A stretch of 64,000 bases of DNA. Origin: CAWFGW01 sp963815495 (GTDB lineage: Bacteria > Bacteroidota > Bacteroidia > Cytophagales > JAAEPT01). The translations under genes were made by a program, and so were the position numbers. The stretch is from assembly GCA_963815495.1 (NCBI GenBank), contig CAWFGW010000001.1, positions 62,001 to 126,000 of the forward strand. Direction: 5' to 3'. How positions within the stretch are numbered: the stretch's first letter is position 1; each line of letters starts with the position of its first letter. The notes beneath the pieces are model-generated. The model had not been told where the DNA came from and did not search any database. It was given only the letters and a program-made list of their open reading frames with translations. Positions 9,238 to 17,565 of this stretch are shown one piece after another.

Positions 9238-10611
9238 TTAACTACCTAACTTGCTGATAGACTTTAGAATAATTTCGATGTCAGCACCTACACTGTATTC
9301 CTTCGCATAAATAGTGTCTAACCGTTTAATAGTATTTTCATCTAAATGATTAGTGAGCATATTTGTAGAAGGTGTAAGCACTCCTTTTTTCATTTTAGGA
9401 AGGTGAACATGATTATGTTCAGAAAATCCAACCCAAGATAATACACCAAATAAAACTTTAAGTGCATTCTTAATAAAATTAACAGGGTTTTTAATAATGA
9501 AAACTAATATCGGAGAAAAGGCCAAGCAGATTAAACTAACGCATATGTCAAAGACACGTTTGTTGCGGATATTATTTTTTAAAATGATGTTTAATTTTAT
9601 TTCTATAGTATAAAAGTCACCAGGACGGTTTTTTGAATTACTTCCTATCACATAATTACTTTCGTCAGGTACAATTTTATAGTCTAAATAGCGTTTATCG
9701 ATATTGACCATCAACTCAATAATTTGATTGGCAGAGATATCTTTAGAGCAAAAAATGATTTCATCCAATTTATAAATCTCGAGTATTTCAGAAAGTTGGT
9801 CAAGCGCCCCAAGATTATGTTCGTGTTTACCATTTTTAACTGGCGTAATAAAACCGATGACATTTACATTCGCATGCATCTCTCGGAGTAGACCAAGTAC
9901 GCGTTCGCTCTCCTGATGGTTACCTATTAGAGCAACACGTTTTTCTGGGTTTTTGTCAAGAGTGAAGTTATTATATTTAATAAAATGAAAGATTAGCCGA
10001 TTAACGATTAAAATCAGACTGCTACTAAACCCTCCCAATAAAATAAGTGCTTTAGAAAAACGATAACTATCAATAAAATTAGTGAGTGCTGAAATTAAGA
10101 TAGTGCCAATAAATATGCCGCGAATAATTTTTGCTACTTTAATGGGTTTGTCGTTACCTCCACTGAAATAGTTTGAAAGCAACCAGATAAGAACATAGCA
10201 AGGCACTACTATACTCATGAATTCTTCAGGGTATTTAGAAGGGGCAAATTTATGGTTCGCTTCCCAATAATCAGTTAGCCAACTCATGGCTAAATACATA
10301 AAAGTAATGTCGAAAAGAGTAAGTGATGCACGAGAGATGAAACGGATAAAAATATCAATTCCTGCCTTGATGTAAATAGCAATATTGATAAGGAATGAAA
10401 AAAGTGCCGCTTTATTATGAGAAAAGTGCTTTCGCGCAAAAATGATCATTGCTTTGTAAAAAATAAAAACATAATTAATAGATGTTTTCTTGGTGCTCTC
10501 TCCTTTATAATGGATAATCCGGGCTTTGGGAAAGTAATAATTTTTATATCCACCTTTAATAATACGGTAAGAAAGAATCGATGTCTTCTCCGTACATAAA
10601 ATATTCTTCAT
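9238..10611 (-). CDS. C-terminal part of a frameshifted glycosyltransferase / degenerate sugar-transferase protein
   Basis: This frame continues the GT2 protein of the adjoining frame. It opens with the end of a GT2 domain (LSYRIIKGGYKNYYFPKARI) and then has about five membrane helices, a CoA-binding-3-like nucleotide-binding region (KRVALIGNHQESERVLG) and the beginning of a sugar-transferase domain (NKRVFDICVSLICLAFSP). The catalytic motifs of polyprenyl glycosylphosphotransferases are missing, so this half may only bind or anchor. The apparent ATG at 10611 is probably not a real start, because its first 11 residues are out-of-frame translation of the GT2 coding sequence. The stop is followed by a 103-bp gap to the aminotransferase gene with nothing recognisable. 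Confidence 0.7.
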   Translation of the reverse strand: MKNILCTEKTSILSYRIIKGGYKNYYFPKARIIHYKGESTKKTSINYVFIFYKAMIIFARKHFSHNKAALFSFLINIAIYIKAGIDIFIRFISRASLTLFDITFMYLAMSWLTDYWEANHKFAPSKYPEEFMSIVVPCYVLIWLLSNYFSGGNDKPIKVAKIIRGIFIGTILISALTNFIDSYRFSKALILLGGFSSSLILIVNRLIFHFIKYNNFTLDKNPEKRVALIGNHQESERVLGLLREMHANVNVIGFITPVKNGKHEHNLGALDQLSEILEIYKLDEIIFCSKDISANQIIELMVNIDKRYLDYKIVPDESNYVIGSNSKNRPGDFYTIEIKLNIILKNNIRNKRVFDICVSLICLAFSPILVFIIKNPVNFIKNALKVLFGVLSWVGFSEHNHVHLPKMKKGVLTPSTNMLTNHLDENTIKRLDTIYAKEYSVGADIEIILKSISKLGS

Positions 10612-11191
10612 CTAGGAGGCCGACTTTTGCTAGTGCCGACTTTCGCATAAACATGAAAGCGCCTGAAAGTACTTCTATTTCATGAATTTGATTTTCATCT
10701 AAATAACCTAAATGATATTTGCCAAAAAGTTTCGATTTGGGGAAAATCGATGCAAGACCTACCATTTTAAATAACGCTACCTGTGGGGTTGGTAAACCTC
10801 TTTTTGATTCTGGAAGAAAATTTCCTTTTCCATCCACCATTTTTACTCCAAGTCCACCCGCATCAGGATTTTGATCCATAAACAGGCAACATTTTTCTAA
10901 AGTGTCTTCTTCTAAAAGGGTATCTGGATTGAGTAATAAGATGTATTCACCCTTTGCAATACGCATGGCTTGGTTATTAGCCTTTGCAAATCCTACATTT
11001 TCTTTATTGGCAATAAGCTTGACTTCGGGAAACTTCTCTTTCACCAGTGCAACCGATTTGTCAACTGAGTTGTTGTCTACAACGATGATTTCTACCTCAA
11101 GATTTTTTGAAGCATTGATAACAGACTTAATAATTTGCTCTAAAAAGTAGCAAACGTTGTAATTGACAATAATGACGCTGAGTTTTTTCAA
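10556..11191 (-). CDS. family 2 glycosyltransferase, N-terminal part, interrupted by a frameshift
   Basis: GT-A fold glycosyltransferase family 2, probably building a surface polysaccharide on the inner leaflet. The N-terminus KKLSVIIVNYNVCYFL, the nucleotide-sugar segment VVDNNSVDKS, the DXD-like LLLNPDTLLEEDT and the acceptor-site motif YFMYGEDID are all present. After GEDID the frame runs into SFLPYY and stops, whereas the overlapping +1 frame continues with the expected LSYRIIKGG. One extra A at 10576 or 10577 (plus strand) accounts for the break. Rejoined, the gene would span 9238-11191 and encode about 650 residues. It may be a sequencing error, a recent mutation or, less likely, programmed frameshifting. 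It starts 6 bp after recR, probably in the same operon. Confidence 0.85.
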   Translation of the reverse strand: MKKLSVIIVNYNVCYFLEQIIKSVINASKNLEVEIIVVDNNSVDKSVALVKEKFPEVKLIANKENVGFAKANNQAMRIAKGEYILLLNPDTLLEEDTLEKCCLFMDQNPDAGGLGVKMVDGKGNFLPESKRGLPTPQVALFKMVGLASIFPKSKLFGKYHLGYLDENQIHEIEVLSGAFMFMRKSALAKVGLLDEEYFMYGEDIDSFLPYY

Positions 11192-11197
11192 GAAAAA

Positions 11198-11806
11198 TTA
11201 TGAGTAGTTGTAAATAGTTCGGGAAACGATGCTTCTTCCTAAAGTAACTTCATCAGCATACTCTAATTCTCCGCCCACAGGAATACCTCTTGCGATGGTA
11301 CTCGCTTTCACTCCGTAATCTTTTAGTTTTTTTGTTAAATAAAAAGCTGTAGTGTCACCTTCCATTGTAGGACTAAGGGCAAAAATAATTTCTTGTATTT
11401 CACCTTGAGCAACGCGCTGGATTAAACTATCAATATTGAGCTCTGTTGGTCCGATGCCATCCATAGGAGAAATCACACCACCTAATACATGGTATAAACC
11501 AAAATATTGATTGGTGTTTTCAATGGCCAATACATCTTTGGTGTCTTCGACTAAACAAAGGATGGAGCGATCTCTGCGTGAACTAGCACATACACGACAT
11601 TGCTTGCTGTCGGCAATAGAATGGCAATCATTGCAATATTGAATGTTTTGCCTTAATGTAGACAGTGAGTCTGCTAAGTTTTGGGTAAAATTAGCATCTT
11701 CTTTTAATAGGTGTAAAACCAAGCGCAACGCTGATTTTTTTCCTATACCGGGCAGTTTTGATATTTCGTTGACTGCATTTTCAACTAGTCGAGAAGGGAA
11801 CTCCAT
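11198..11806 (-). CDS. recR: recombination mediator RecR
   Basis: RecR acts with RecF/RecO to load RecA on gapped DNA. At 202 residues it has normal family length, with the full domain order: helix-hairpin-helix region (ISKLPGIGKKSALRLVLHL, residues 14-32), a four-Cys zinc finger (CNDC, then CRVC, about residues 57-72), the Toprim domain with the acidic ILCLVEDTKDVLAIE, and the C-terminal Walker-like segment (ARGIPVGGELEYADEVTLG). It lies 35 bp downstream of clpS and 6 bp upstream of the glycosyltransferase gene, all on the reverse strand, so it is probably co-transcribed with both. Confidence 0.96.
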   Translation of the reverse strand: MEFPSRLVENAVNEISKLPGIGKKSALRLVLHLLKEDANFTQNLADSLSTLRQNIQYCNDCHSIADSKQCRVCASSRRDRSILCLVEDTKDVLAIENTNQYFGLYHVLGGVISPMDGIGPTELNIDSLIQRVAQGEIQEIIFALSPTMEGDTTAFYLTKKLKDYGVKASTIARGIPVGGELEYADEVTLGRSIVSRTIYNYS

Positions 11807-11841
11807 TCAGTAAATCACATAACTTCAGCACTGATTCCTCG

Positions 11842-12096
11842 CTAACAAATAGCATTTCTTAGACTTGCTAGCTTGTCAAATTCACCTGATTTCACAGCAC
11901 ATTTTCCTTTGTAATGTACTAACAGGGTGCATTGCTCTGCTTGTTCAGGAGTATGGTCACAAACATCAATTAATGTATTAATAACGTGATCAAATGTATT
12001 AACCTCATCATTAAAGATCACTAGATTATTAATGTCTGTTGTAGTAACTTCCGTGTCTACTAGTTCTTGTGTTTCAATTTCTGGAAATAGTTGCAT
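11842..12096 (-). CDS. clpS: ClpS-type Clp protease adaptor
   Basis: An 84-residue protein of the ClpS family, which binds the N-domain of ClpA/ClpC and delivers N-degron substrates to the Clp protease. The signature LVIFNDEVNTFDHVINTL (the ligand-pocket NDxxxT region), the QAEQCTLLVHYKGKCAVKSG segment and the final helix are seen in order. The short acidic N-terminal tail (residues 1-22) is the usual flexible part. It is divergent from the sodium/solute symporter gene across a 120-bp gap and precedes recR on the reverse strand. Confidence 0.92.
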   Translation of the reverse strand: MQLFPEIETQELVDTEVTTTDINNLVIFNDEVNTFDHVINTLIDVCDHTPEQAEQCTLLVHYKGKCAVKSGEFDKLASLRNAIC

Positions 12097-12216
12097 GGCT
12101 TTAAAACAGGTTTGTTTGGTACAAAATTAAGAATTTTTAATCAATTTTGATTGATAATTCACGATTTGATTTGCGATAGACAACTCATTATGAATTAGTT
12201 TATTAAAATAGCTATA

Positions 12217-13695
12217 ATGAATCCATTTCTAATAATCACATTAATAACAGTTTATTTCGCTGTTCTGTTTTCAATTTCTTATTTCACCAGTAAAAATTCT
12301 GATGACGAGTCTTTTTTTACAGGAAACAAACAATCACCTTGGTACTTGGTGGCTTTTGGTATGATTGGCGCCTCACTTTCAGGAGTAACGTTCATATCAA
12401 TTCCAGGCACCGTGGCGGGCAGCAGTTTTGGATACATGCAAATGGTGTTAGGGTATTTGGTTGGATATACCATTATCGCCTTAGTGTTAATGCCTTTGTA
12501 TTATCGCCTACAGCTCACTTCTATTTATAGTTTTTTGGAAGACCGCTTTGGAAGAAACACACAGTTAGTCGGGGCAGGGTTCTTCTTGCTTTCGCGCGTG
12601 GTAGGAGCTTCACTTCGAATGTATTTAGTGGTGTTGGTTCTACAGCATTTTGTGTTTGAACCCATGGGCGTACATTATTCGATTACTATTTTTATTTCTT
12701 TAGCTTTAATCTGGGTATATACTTTTAAAAGTGGCATTAAAACCATTGTATGGACAGATTCCTTACAAACCCTTTTTATGTTACTTTCTTTAGGGATATC
12801 TATCTATGTAATAGGAGATTCTTTTGAATGGTCTTTTTTTGAAAGCATCAACGAAGTGACTAAAAGTAGTTATTCTAAGGTGTTTTTCTTTGATGATATT
12901 TTGGGGAAAGGACATTTTTTGAAGCAGTTTTTTGGGGGTGCTATTATCGCGGTAGCTATGACGGGACTTGATCAGGATATGATGCAAAAAAACTTGACCT
13001 GCCCCAATATAAAAGATGCTCAAAAAAATGTACTAGGGTTTAGCGTGGTGTTAGTGTTGGTTAATTTTTTGTTTCTTGTTTTAGGTGCTTTATTATTCAT
13101 TTATTCAGATGCAAATGGTATCTCTATCCCTACGCGAATGGTGGATGGTGTTGAGAAAACCGCTACTGATTTATTGTTTCCGGTGTTGGCCATTGAACAC
13201 TTAGGTACTTTCTGTGGGGTGACCTTTTTAATTGGTTTAATAGCTGCAGCTTATTCGAGTGCTGATTCTGCATTGACGGCATTGACTACTAGTTTCTGCT
13301 ATGATTTTTTAAAGTTAGATAAGCGGAAAGGAAATTTCCCGAAGGGGATGAGAAACTATGTGCACATTGGATTTACTGGTTTACTGTTTATTGTCATTGT
13401 GCTTTTTTATAAAAGTAATGATACCTCAACAATTAATAAACTCTTTACGTGGGCAGGATATACTTACGGCCCCTTGTTGGGCTTGTTCTTTTTCGGAATC
13501 ATCAGTAAAGCGCAACCAAAAGATAGTTTGATTCCCTTGGTTTGTATTATTGCTCCTGTATTGTCGTATGTTCTAGATCATAATTCAGTAGCTTGGTTTG
13601 GTGGTTACCAATTTGGCTTTGAGTTATTGTTGGTGAACGGAGTGTTGACCTATGTCGGGTTAGGGTTGCTTCCTAAGAGACAGGGCTTTCATTAA
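12217..13695 (+). CDS. sodium:solute symporter (SSS family)
   Basis: Inner-membrane symporter of the SSS/LeuT-fold family, 492 residues with about 13 hydrophobic helices. The TM1 region with the unwound Na+/substrate segment (FGMIGASLSGVTFISIPG) and the later Ala/Ser-rich helix with the second Na+ site (LIAAAYSSADSALTALTT) are clear. The substrate cannot be deduced; Bacteroidota relatives are annotated variously for sugars, sialic acid or unknown solutes. It is followed 53 bp later by a small membrane protein gene and is divergent from clpS. Confidence 0.9.
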   Translation: MNPFLIITLITVYFAVLFSISYFTSKNSDDESFFTGNKQSPWYLVAFGMIGASLSGVTFISIPGTVAGSSFGYMQMVLGYLVGYTIIALVLMPLYYRLQLTSIYSFLEDRFGRNTQLVGAGFFLLSRVVGASLRMYLVVLVLQHFVFEPMGVHYSITIFISLALIWVYTFKSGIKTIVWTDSLQTLFMLLSLGISIYVIGDSFEWSFFESINEVTKSSYSKVFFFDDILGKGHFLKQFFGGAIIAVAMTGLDQDMMQKNLTCPNIKDAQKNVLGFSVVLVLVNFLFLVLGALLFIYSDANGISIPTRMVDGVEKTATDLLFPVLAIEHLGTFCGVTFLIGLIAAAYSSADSALTALTTSFCYDFLKLDKRKGNFPKGMRNYVHIGFTGLLFIVIVLFYKSNDTSTINKLFTWAGYTYGPLLGLFFFGIISKAQPKDSLIPLVCIIAPVLSYVLDHNSVAWFGGYQFGFELLLVNGVLTYVGLGLLPKRQGFH

Positions 13696-13748
13696 TGTAA
13701 TAGTTTTCAATTAGAAATAAATTCATTTTCATTTGTGAGTTTCTTTAA

Positions 13749-14054
13749 ATGAAACCATATATTTTCTATATACTTATTGTGGTTCTTATCATATTAATTC
13801 CATTTTGTGGGATTGGTTTATTAGGAACGATGGTAACTGAAAAGTATCAAATAGAACATCCGAGGATGTTTGTGGAAATGGATGAAGATATTCAGCCATA
13901 TGAACTAACTAAACAAGAATTAGATAAGATTGATAAACTAGAAAAAGAAGTTCACTTAACTCAAAGTATTTTAGTGGGAGTAGTTCTTACGGCCTTTTTC
14001 AGTATTCTTGTATTGTTTTTGCAACGCAAAAAAATAATAAAAGCTAATTCTTAA
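13749..14054 (+). CDS. small two-helix membrane protein of unknown function
   Basis: I do not recognise this 101-residue protein. It has a hydrophobic N-terminal helix (residues 4-29), a charged acidic middle part rich in Glu/Lys (about 33-72) and a second helix (about 74-93) followed by a basic tail (QRKKIIKANS). Hence a small inner-membrane protein with its middle loop probably on the periplasmic side. It follows the SSS symporter by 53 bp and may be co-transcribed; a link to the transporter is a guess. A hairpin that looks like a terminator follows at 14095-14121. Confidence 0.6.
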   Translation: MKPYIFYILIVVLIILIPFCGIGLLGTMVTEKYQIEHPRMFVEMDEDIQPYELTKQELDKIDKLEKEVHLTQSILVGVVLTAFFSILVLFLQRKKIIKANS

Positions 14055-14094
14055 GTTTTTCATTTAATGATAGATAGCAACATTTATAAGCCCG

Positions 14095-14121
14095 AGTTAG
14101 TGTCCTCACTAACGTTTCTTT
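14095..14121 (+). terminator. predicted intrinsic terminator
   Basis: A perfect 7-bp inverted repeat GTTAGTG-TCCT-CACTAAC (14096-14113) is followed by GTTTCTTTT. It lies between the convergent small membrane protein gene (+) and the alkyltransferase-like gene (-), where a terminator is expected. The T-tract is interrupted, so strength is uncertain. A loosely related hairpin set occurs at 48120-48196. Confidence 0.5.
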
Positions 14122-14135
14122 TACCTAAATTTTAA

Positions 14136-14474
14136 CTACATCAATTCTTCTAAAGGCCGCCAAAAAATATTTTTAAAACCCACCACTTGGTTATCTTTTA
14201 CCTCAATACCTTCTGCTTCCAGGCTTTCCTGCATCGCGGTAGGGGTGGGGAAGTGAAATTTGCCAGTTAACAAACCTTGTCTGTTGACCACACGATGAGC
14301 AGGAATGGAGTCATCACCATGTGCGGCATTCATGGCCCAGCCCACCATACGAGCTGAGCTTTTTAATCCTAAATATTCACCAATAGCACCATAAGAAGTC
14401 ACCCGACCGTGTGGGATTAACTTAGCCACTTCGTGCACATCATAAAAAAAGTTTTCTTTGTCTATCTTAGGCAT
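14136..14474 (-). CDS. alkyltransferase-like protein (ATL), MGMT fold without catalytic Cys
   Basis: A 112-residue protein covering only the DNA-binding and active-site part of O6-alkylguanine alkyltransferases. The helix-turn-helix (YGAIGEYLGLKSSARMVGWAMNA) with the Arg finger (SSARMVG) is intact, but the signature PCHRV reads PAHRVV, with Ala59 in place of the alkyl-accepting Cys. Known ATL proteins bind alkylated bases without repairing them and flag the lesion for nucleotide excision repair; that role is inferred here. The gene overlaps the end of the rluA-type gene by 8 bp, so expression is coupled to it. Confidence 0.9.
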   Translation of the reverse strand: MPKIDKENFFYDVHEVAKLIPHGRVTSYGAIGEYLGLKSSARMVGWAMNAAHGDDSIPAHRVVNRQGLLTGKFHFPTPTAMQESLEAEGIEVKDNQVVGFKNIFWRPLEELM

Positions 14475-15177
14475 TTTTGCGCAGCTGTTTTACTAGTACT
14501 TCAAAATCCTTCGGGTATGCCGCATCTGCGTTAATGGTCTTCCCGTTTAAATCGGTAAATTGAATCGAGCGAGAGTGAAGAGCTACTCGTTTAATTAGCG
14601 GTTGTTCCTCTTGGTCTTTCTTAAGGTTAAATTTCTTTTTTATGTCGGATAAAAAGATGTCTTTTCCTCCGTACATGGTATCATTGACGATGGAAGCCTG
14701 AATGTAGGCTAAGTGGACACGGATTTGATGAGTTCTTCCAGTAATAGGCTTACAATAAAACAAGGTATGGTGTTTAAATACTTCGCCCGTTTTAATTCGA
14801 GTTTCTGCTACCTTGCCCTCACGATCAACCCGTACAATGCCTTTTCCTGAGATAGAAAGTGAAACATCAACTTTTAATCCATCATAGTCGTGAATTCCAT
14901 GCGAAATGGCATGATACACTTTTTCTACTTCTCTTTTTTCAAACTGAATAGCCAGGTTTCGATAAGCATCTGCGTTTTTAGAGAACACCAAAATACCCGA
15001 GGTCTCTTTGTCAAGGCGGTGGCATACTTGCACATCCTCATTATAAGCTTTGGCTGCTGAGAGCATGTTTGTGGGATCCATTCGGTCTTCCAAAGTGGAG
15101 ACAAATGGAGGTTTATTTACAATCAGATATTGTTCATCTTCATGTATTATTAGCGACTCAAACTTCATCTTCATCAT
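14467..15177 (-). CDS. RluA-family RNA pseudouridine synthase
   Basis: A 236-residue pseudouridine synthase of the RluA/RsuA superfamily. The catalytic Asp is in CHRLDKETSGILVFSK (about residue 57), and the supporting motifs FEKREVEKVYHAI, GRTHQIRVHLAYI and the C-terminal LHSRSIQF are in order. No S4 RNA-binding domain precedes it. The target (23S, tRNA or both) cannot be told. Its start overlaps the 3' end of the upstream histidine kinase gene by 20 bp (a downstream ATG at 15168 would shorten this to 11) and its end overlaps the ATL gene, giving a tightly packed reverse-strand operon. Confidence 0.9.
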   Translation of the reverse strand: MMKMKFESLIIHEDEQYLIVNKPPFVSTLEDRMDPTNMLSAAKAYNEDVQVCHRLDKETSGILVFSKNADAYRNLAIQFEKREVEKVYHAISHGIHDYDGLKVDVSLSISGKGIVRVDREGKVAETRIKTGEVFKHHTLFYCKPITGRTHQIRVHLAYIQASIVNDTMYGGKDIFLSDIKKKFNLKKDQEEQPLIKRVALHSRSIQFTDLNGKTINADAAYPKDFEVLVKQLRKNA

Positions 15178-16195
15178 CGTATCCTTTCTTTAGTTTGAAT
15201 GAAAAGCTAGTACCTTTTCCTATTTTACTTGAAAGCACAATTTTAGATTGGTGTGCTTCAACAATGTGTTTTACTATTGAGAGGCCTAAACCTGTGCCTC
15301 CCATTTCTTTTGATCTACTCTTATCAATGCGGTAAAACCGTCTAAAAATATTTGCTTGATGTTCCAGTGGAATACCCGGCCCGTTGTCAACTACGGCAAT
15401 CTCAATCATATCTTTTGCAGGTTTAAAAGAGACCACTACTTCGCCATTTTCGTAACCATAATTAATGGCATTCACAATCAAGTTTTTGAGTACTTGCTCA
15501 ATGCGTTGACGATCAGCATTCACAATCACTTGTTTTTCACTTTTGTTGAGTGTGTCAAGGTTTACATTTTTGAGTTTTGCAGTAACTTCGAGTTGTTCAA
15601 AAATTTCTTTAGTTAATTTCTCAATATCAAAATCCTCTAAGTTGAGAACAAATTCTCCTGTTTCCAGTTGCGAAATGCTTAATAAATCGTGAACTAGACT
15701 ATCTAATTCATCAAGACTTTTTGCTGCTTTTGCTAAAAACCGATCCCGAACTTTTTCATCGTCAATTGCACCATCTTGTAGCGTATTGATAAACCCTTGA
15801 GCTGAGAAAATAGGTGTTTTCAATTCGTGGGAAATGTCGGCTAAAAATTCTTTTCTAAAGGTCTCTAATCTTTTTAGTTTTTCAATTTCTTGTTCTTTAG
15901 TATTGGCATATTTAAATAACTCTGAACTTATTTTTTTAATGGGCATTTCTGAGGCATTTCCAGTAATACTGGCACCACGAAACCGCTCAAACACCATAAA
16001 AGCCTTTCTCAATTCTCTAAAAATAACAAATTCAAGAATTAAGAAACAGACAATAAATGAAGAGAAAAAAGCGCCAACAAAACCCATAGTGATTTCAAAA
16101 GAACTGACGTTCGGAACGGATGATAACAATAATGATGTTAGAATACCGACCAGTAATGCGATTAAAAAGGATAACGAACGTGAGTTTAACGCCAT
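15158..16195 (-). CDS. PhoR-like sensor histidine kinase without periplasmic sensor domain
   Basis: Membrane histidine kinase of 345 residues. Two close helices (about 8-25 and 36-58) leave almost no periplasmic loop, so the signal is probably intramembrane or cytoplasmic. A HAMP-like linker leads to HisKA with phospho-acceptor His123 in LADISHELKTPIFSAQGF. The catalytic domain has N-box NLIVNAINYGYENG, G1 VDNGPGIP, F-box IFRRFYRID and G2 GGTGLGLSIVKHIV. This is the PhoR/WalK arrangement, but no response-regulator gene is adjacent, so the partner is elsewhere. It lies 2 bp from the TlpA-like gene and overlaps the RluA gene. Confidence 0.9.
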   Translation of the reverse strand: MALNSRSLSFLIALLVGILTSLLLSSVPNVSSFEITMGFVGAFFSSFIVCFLILEFVIFRELRKAFMVFERFRGASITGNASEMPIKKISSELFKYANTKEQEIEKLKRLETFRKEFLADISHELKTPIFSAQGFINTLQDGAIDDEKVRDRFLAKAAKSLDELDSLVHDLLSISQLETGEFVLNLEDFDIEKLTKEIFEQLEVTAKLKNVNLDTLNKSEKQVIVNADRQRIEQVLKNLIVNAINYGYENGEVVVSFKPAKDMIEIAVVDNGPGIPLEHQANIFRRFYRIDKSRSKEMGGTGLGLSIVKHIVEAHQSKIVLSSKIGKGTSFSFKLKKGYDDEDEV

Positions 16196-16197
16196 TG

Positions 16198-17517
16198 TTA
16201 GTTTGGCAAGAGTTCAGCTAACTTTTGGTGAAGTGCCGCTCCTCTTAAGTTTTTACCGACAATAATTCCGTTTTCATCAATTAGAAATGTAGCAGGAATA
16301 CCTCTTACAAAGTATTCTCTAGCAGCTTCTGAATCCCATTTTTTTAGCTCTGACACGTGGTAATCCCACACCATACCATCTTGTTCAACAGCATTTAACC
16401 ATCGGTTTTTGTCACTATCTAACGAAACACTAAAGACGGTAAAACCTTTGTCATTATATTTTTCATATGCTTTAACAACATTGGGCATCTCACTTCGGCA
16501 GGGCCCACACCATGAAGCCCAAAAGTCTAGCAAAACAATTTGACCTTTCAAATCAGATAATTTCAAGGTTTTACCCTCTGAATTAGGAAGCACAACATCT
16601 GGAGCTTCATCTCCGATTTCTGGTGCACCTTTAGGAACATATTTCTTGATTCTTTCTACATATTTATCATTGCCAAACTCACTTTTCATGGTGTTATATA
16701 ATTCTTTTGAATACTCTTGATTTACTGCGGATGCAATTTTTATCAAGGCAGCATAGACTACTTTTCTTGCTGTTGAAGCCTGGGGAGCAAGTGAAATCAC
16801 AGAACTAAACTCACCCGCTATGTTTTGAGTATTAATACTTACAAAGCTCATAAAATACATGTTGATTTTTTTCTCTAGGATAAGCCCTCGTGTTAGTTGT
16901 TCATCTGTAAAATTTGAGGCGCTGAAATACGTTAGTTTCGATGTGTTGTCATCCATTAAAAAAATAGAAGCTACCTTTCTAGTGAAGGCGCTAGAAGTGT
17001 TTTGGTGAAGACTTTTAAAGAAACCGACTCTGGCTTTGTTAAGACTATCAAGACTTGCTCTGACTGGTTCGAACTGTTGCTGAAATGCTTCAGGATCAGC
17101 TTGCTGAAGGTGAACAATCGAGCGATAATTCATCTCTATTTGTGCTAAAGCCTCGTCATAACTATTAATATGATTAAAATATTTTTGTATTTCTTTACTA
17201 TCATTTCCTTCAATGACAGACCAAGCCTTACCTTCATAGTTAGCTTGTGTGTTTTCTTCTTTAATGACAATGTTCAACACTTCTTCATTAGAAAAACCCA
17301 ACGCATAAATCCCAACAGGGGTCTGCTCATCAAGTTTGAATTGAAAAGTTCCTTTATTAACTTGTGAGGAGTCTTTCAAAAAAAGTTCGTCCCCAATATA
17401 ACTATAAAGGTATACTTGGTTTCTGGGAGTGTTCGATACCGAGCCCTCAACTTTAATGGATTTAGCAATCAGCTGGACACTTGAGGTAAGTATAAGTAAG
17501 TATGTAAGTATTCTCAT
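16198..17517 (-). CDS. TlpA-family thiol:disulfide oxidoreductase with DUF4369-like N-terminus
   Basis: Exported protein of 439 residues: signal peptide (1-19), an N-terminal DUF4369-like beta domain (about 20-120), a helical middle part, and a C-terminal thioredoxin-fold domain of the AhpC/TlpA/ResA type (about 300-438) with the redox motif WASWCGPCRSEMPN. Such proteins reduce disulfides in the periplasm, for example in cytochrome c maturation; the partner is unknown here. The cis-Pro loop is in VRGIPATFLIDENG. It starts the reverse-strand chain TlpA-like / histidine kinase / RluA / ATL, separated from the kinase gene by 2 bp. Confidence 0.9.
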   Translation of the reverse strand: MRILTYLLILTSSVQLIAKSIKVEGSVSNTPRNQVYLYSYIGDELFLKDSSQVNKGTFQFKLDEQTPVGIYALGFSNEEVLNIVIKEENTQANYEGKAWSVIEGNDSKEIQKYFNHINSYDEALAQIEMNYRSIVHLQQADPEAFQQQFEPVRASLDSLNKARVGFFKSLHQNTSSAFTRKVASIFLMDDNTSKLTYFSASNFTDEQLTRGLILEKKINMYFMSFVSINTQNIAGEFSSVISLAPQASTARKVVYAALIKIASAVNQEYSKELYNTMKSEFGNDKYVERIKKYVPKGAPEIGDEAPDVVLPNSEGKTLKLSDLKGQIVLLDFWASWCGPCRSEMPNVVKAYEKYNDKGFTVFSVSLDSDKNRWLNAVEQDGMVWDYHVSELKKWDSEAAREYFVRGIPATFLIDENGIIVGKNLRGAALHQKLAELLPN

Positions 17518-17565
17518 GATTAATCTTTGAACTTCAAAAATAAGTGAATCAGTTCCATAACAAAA

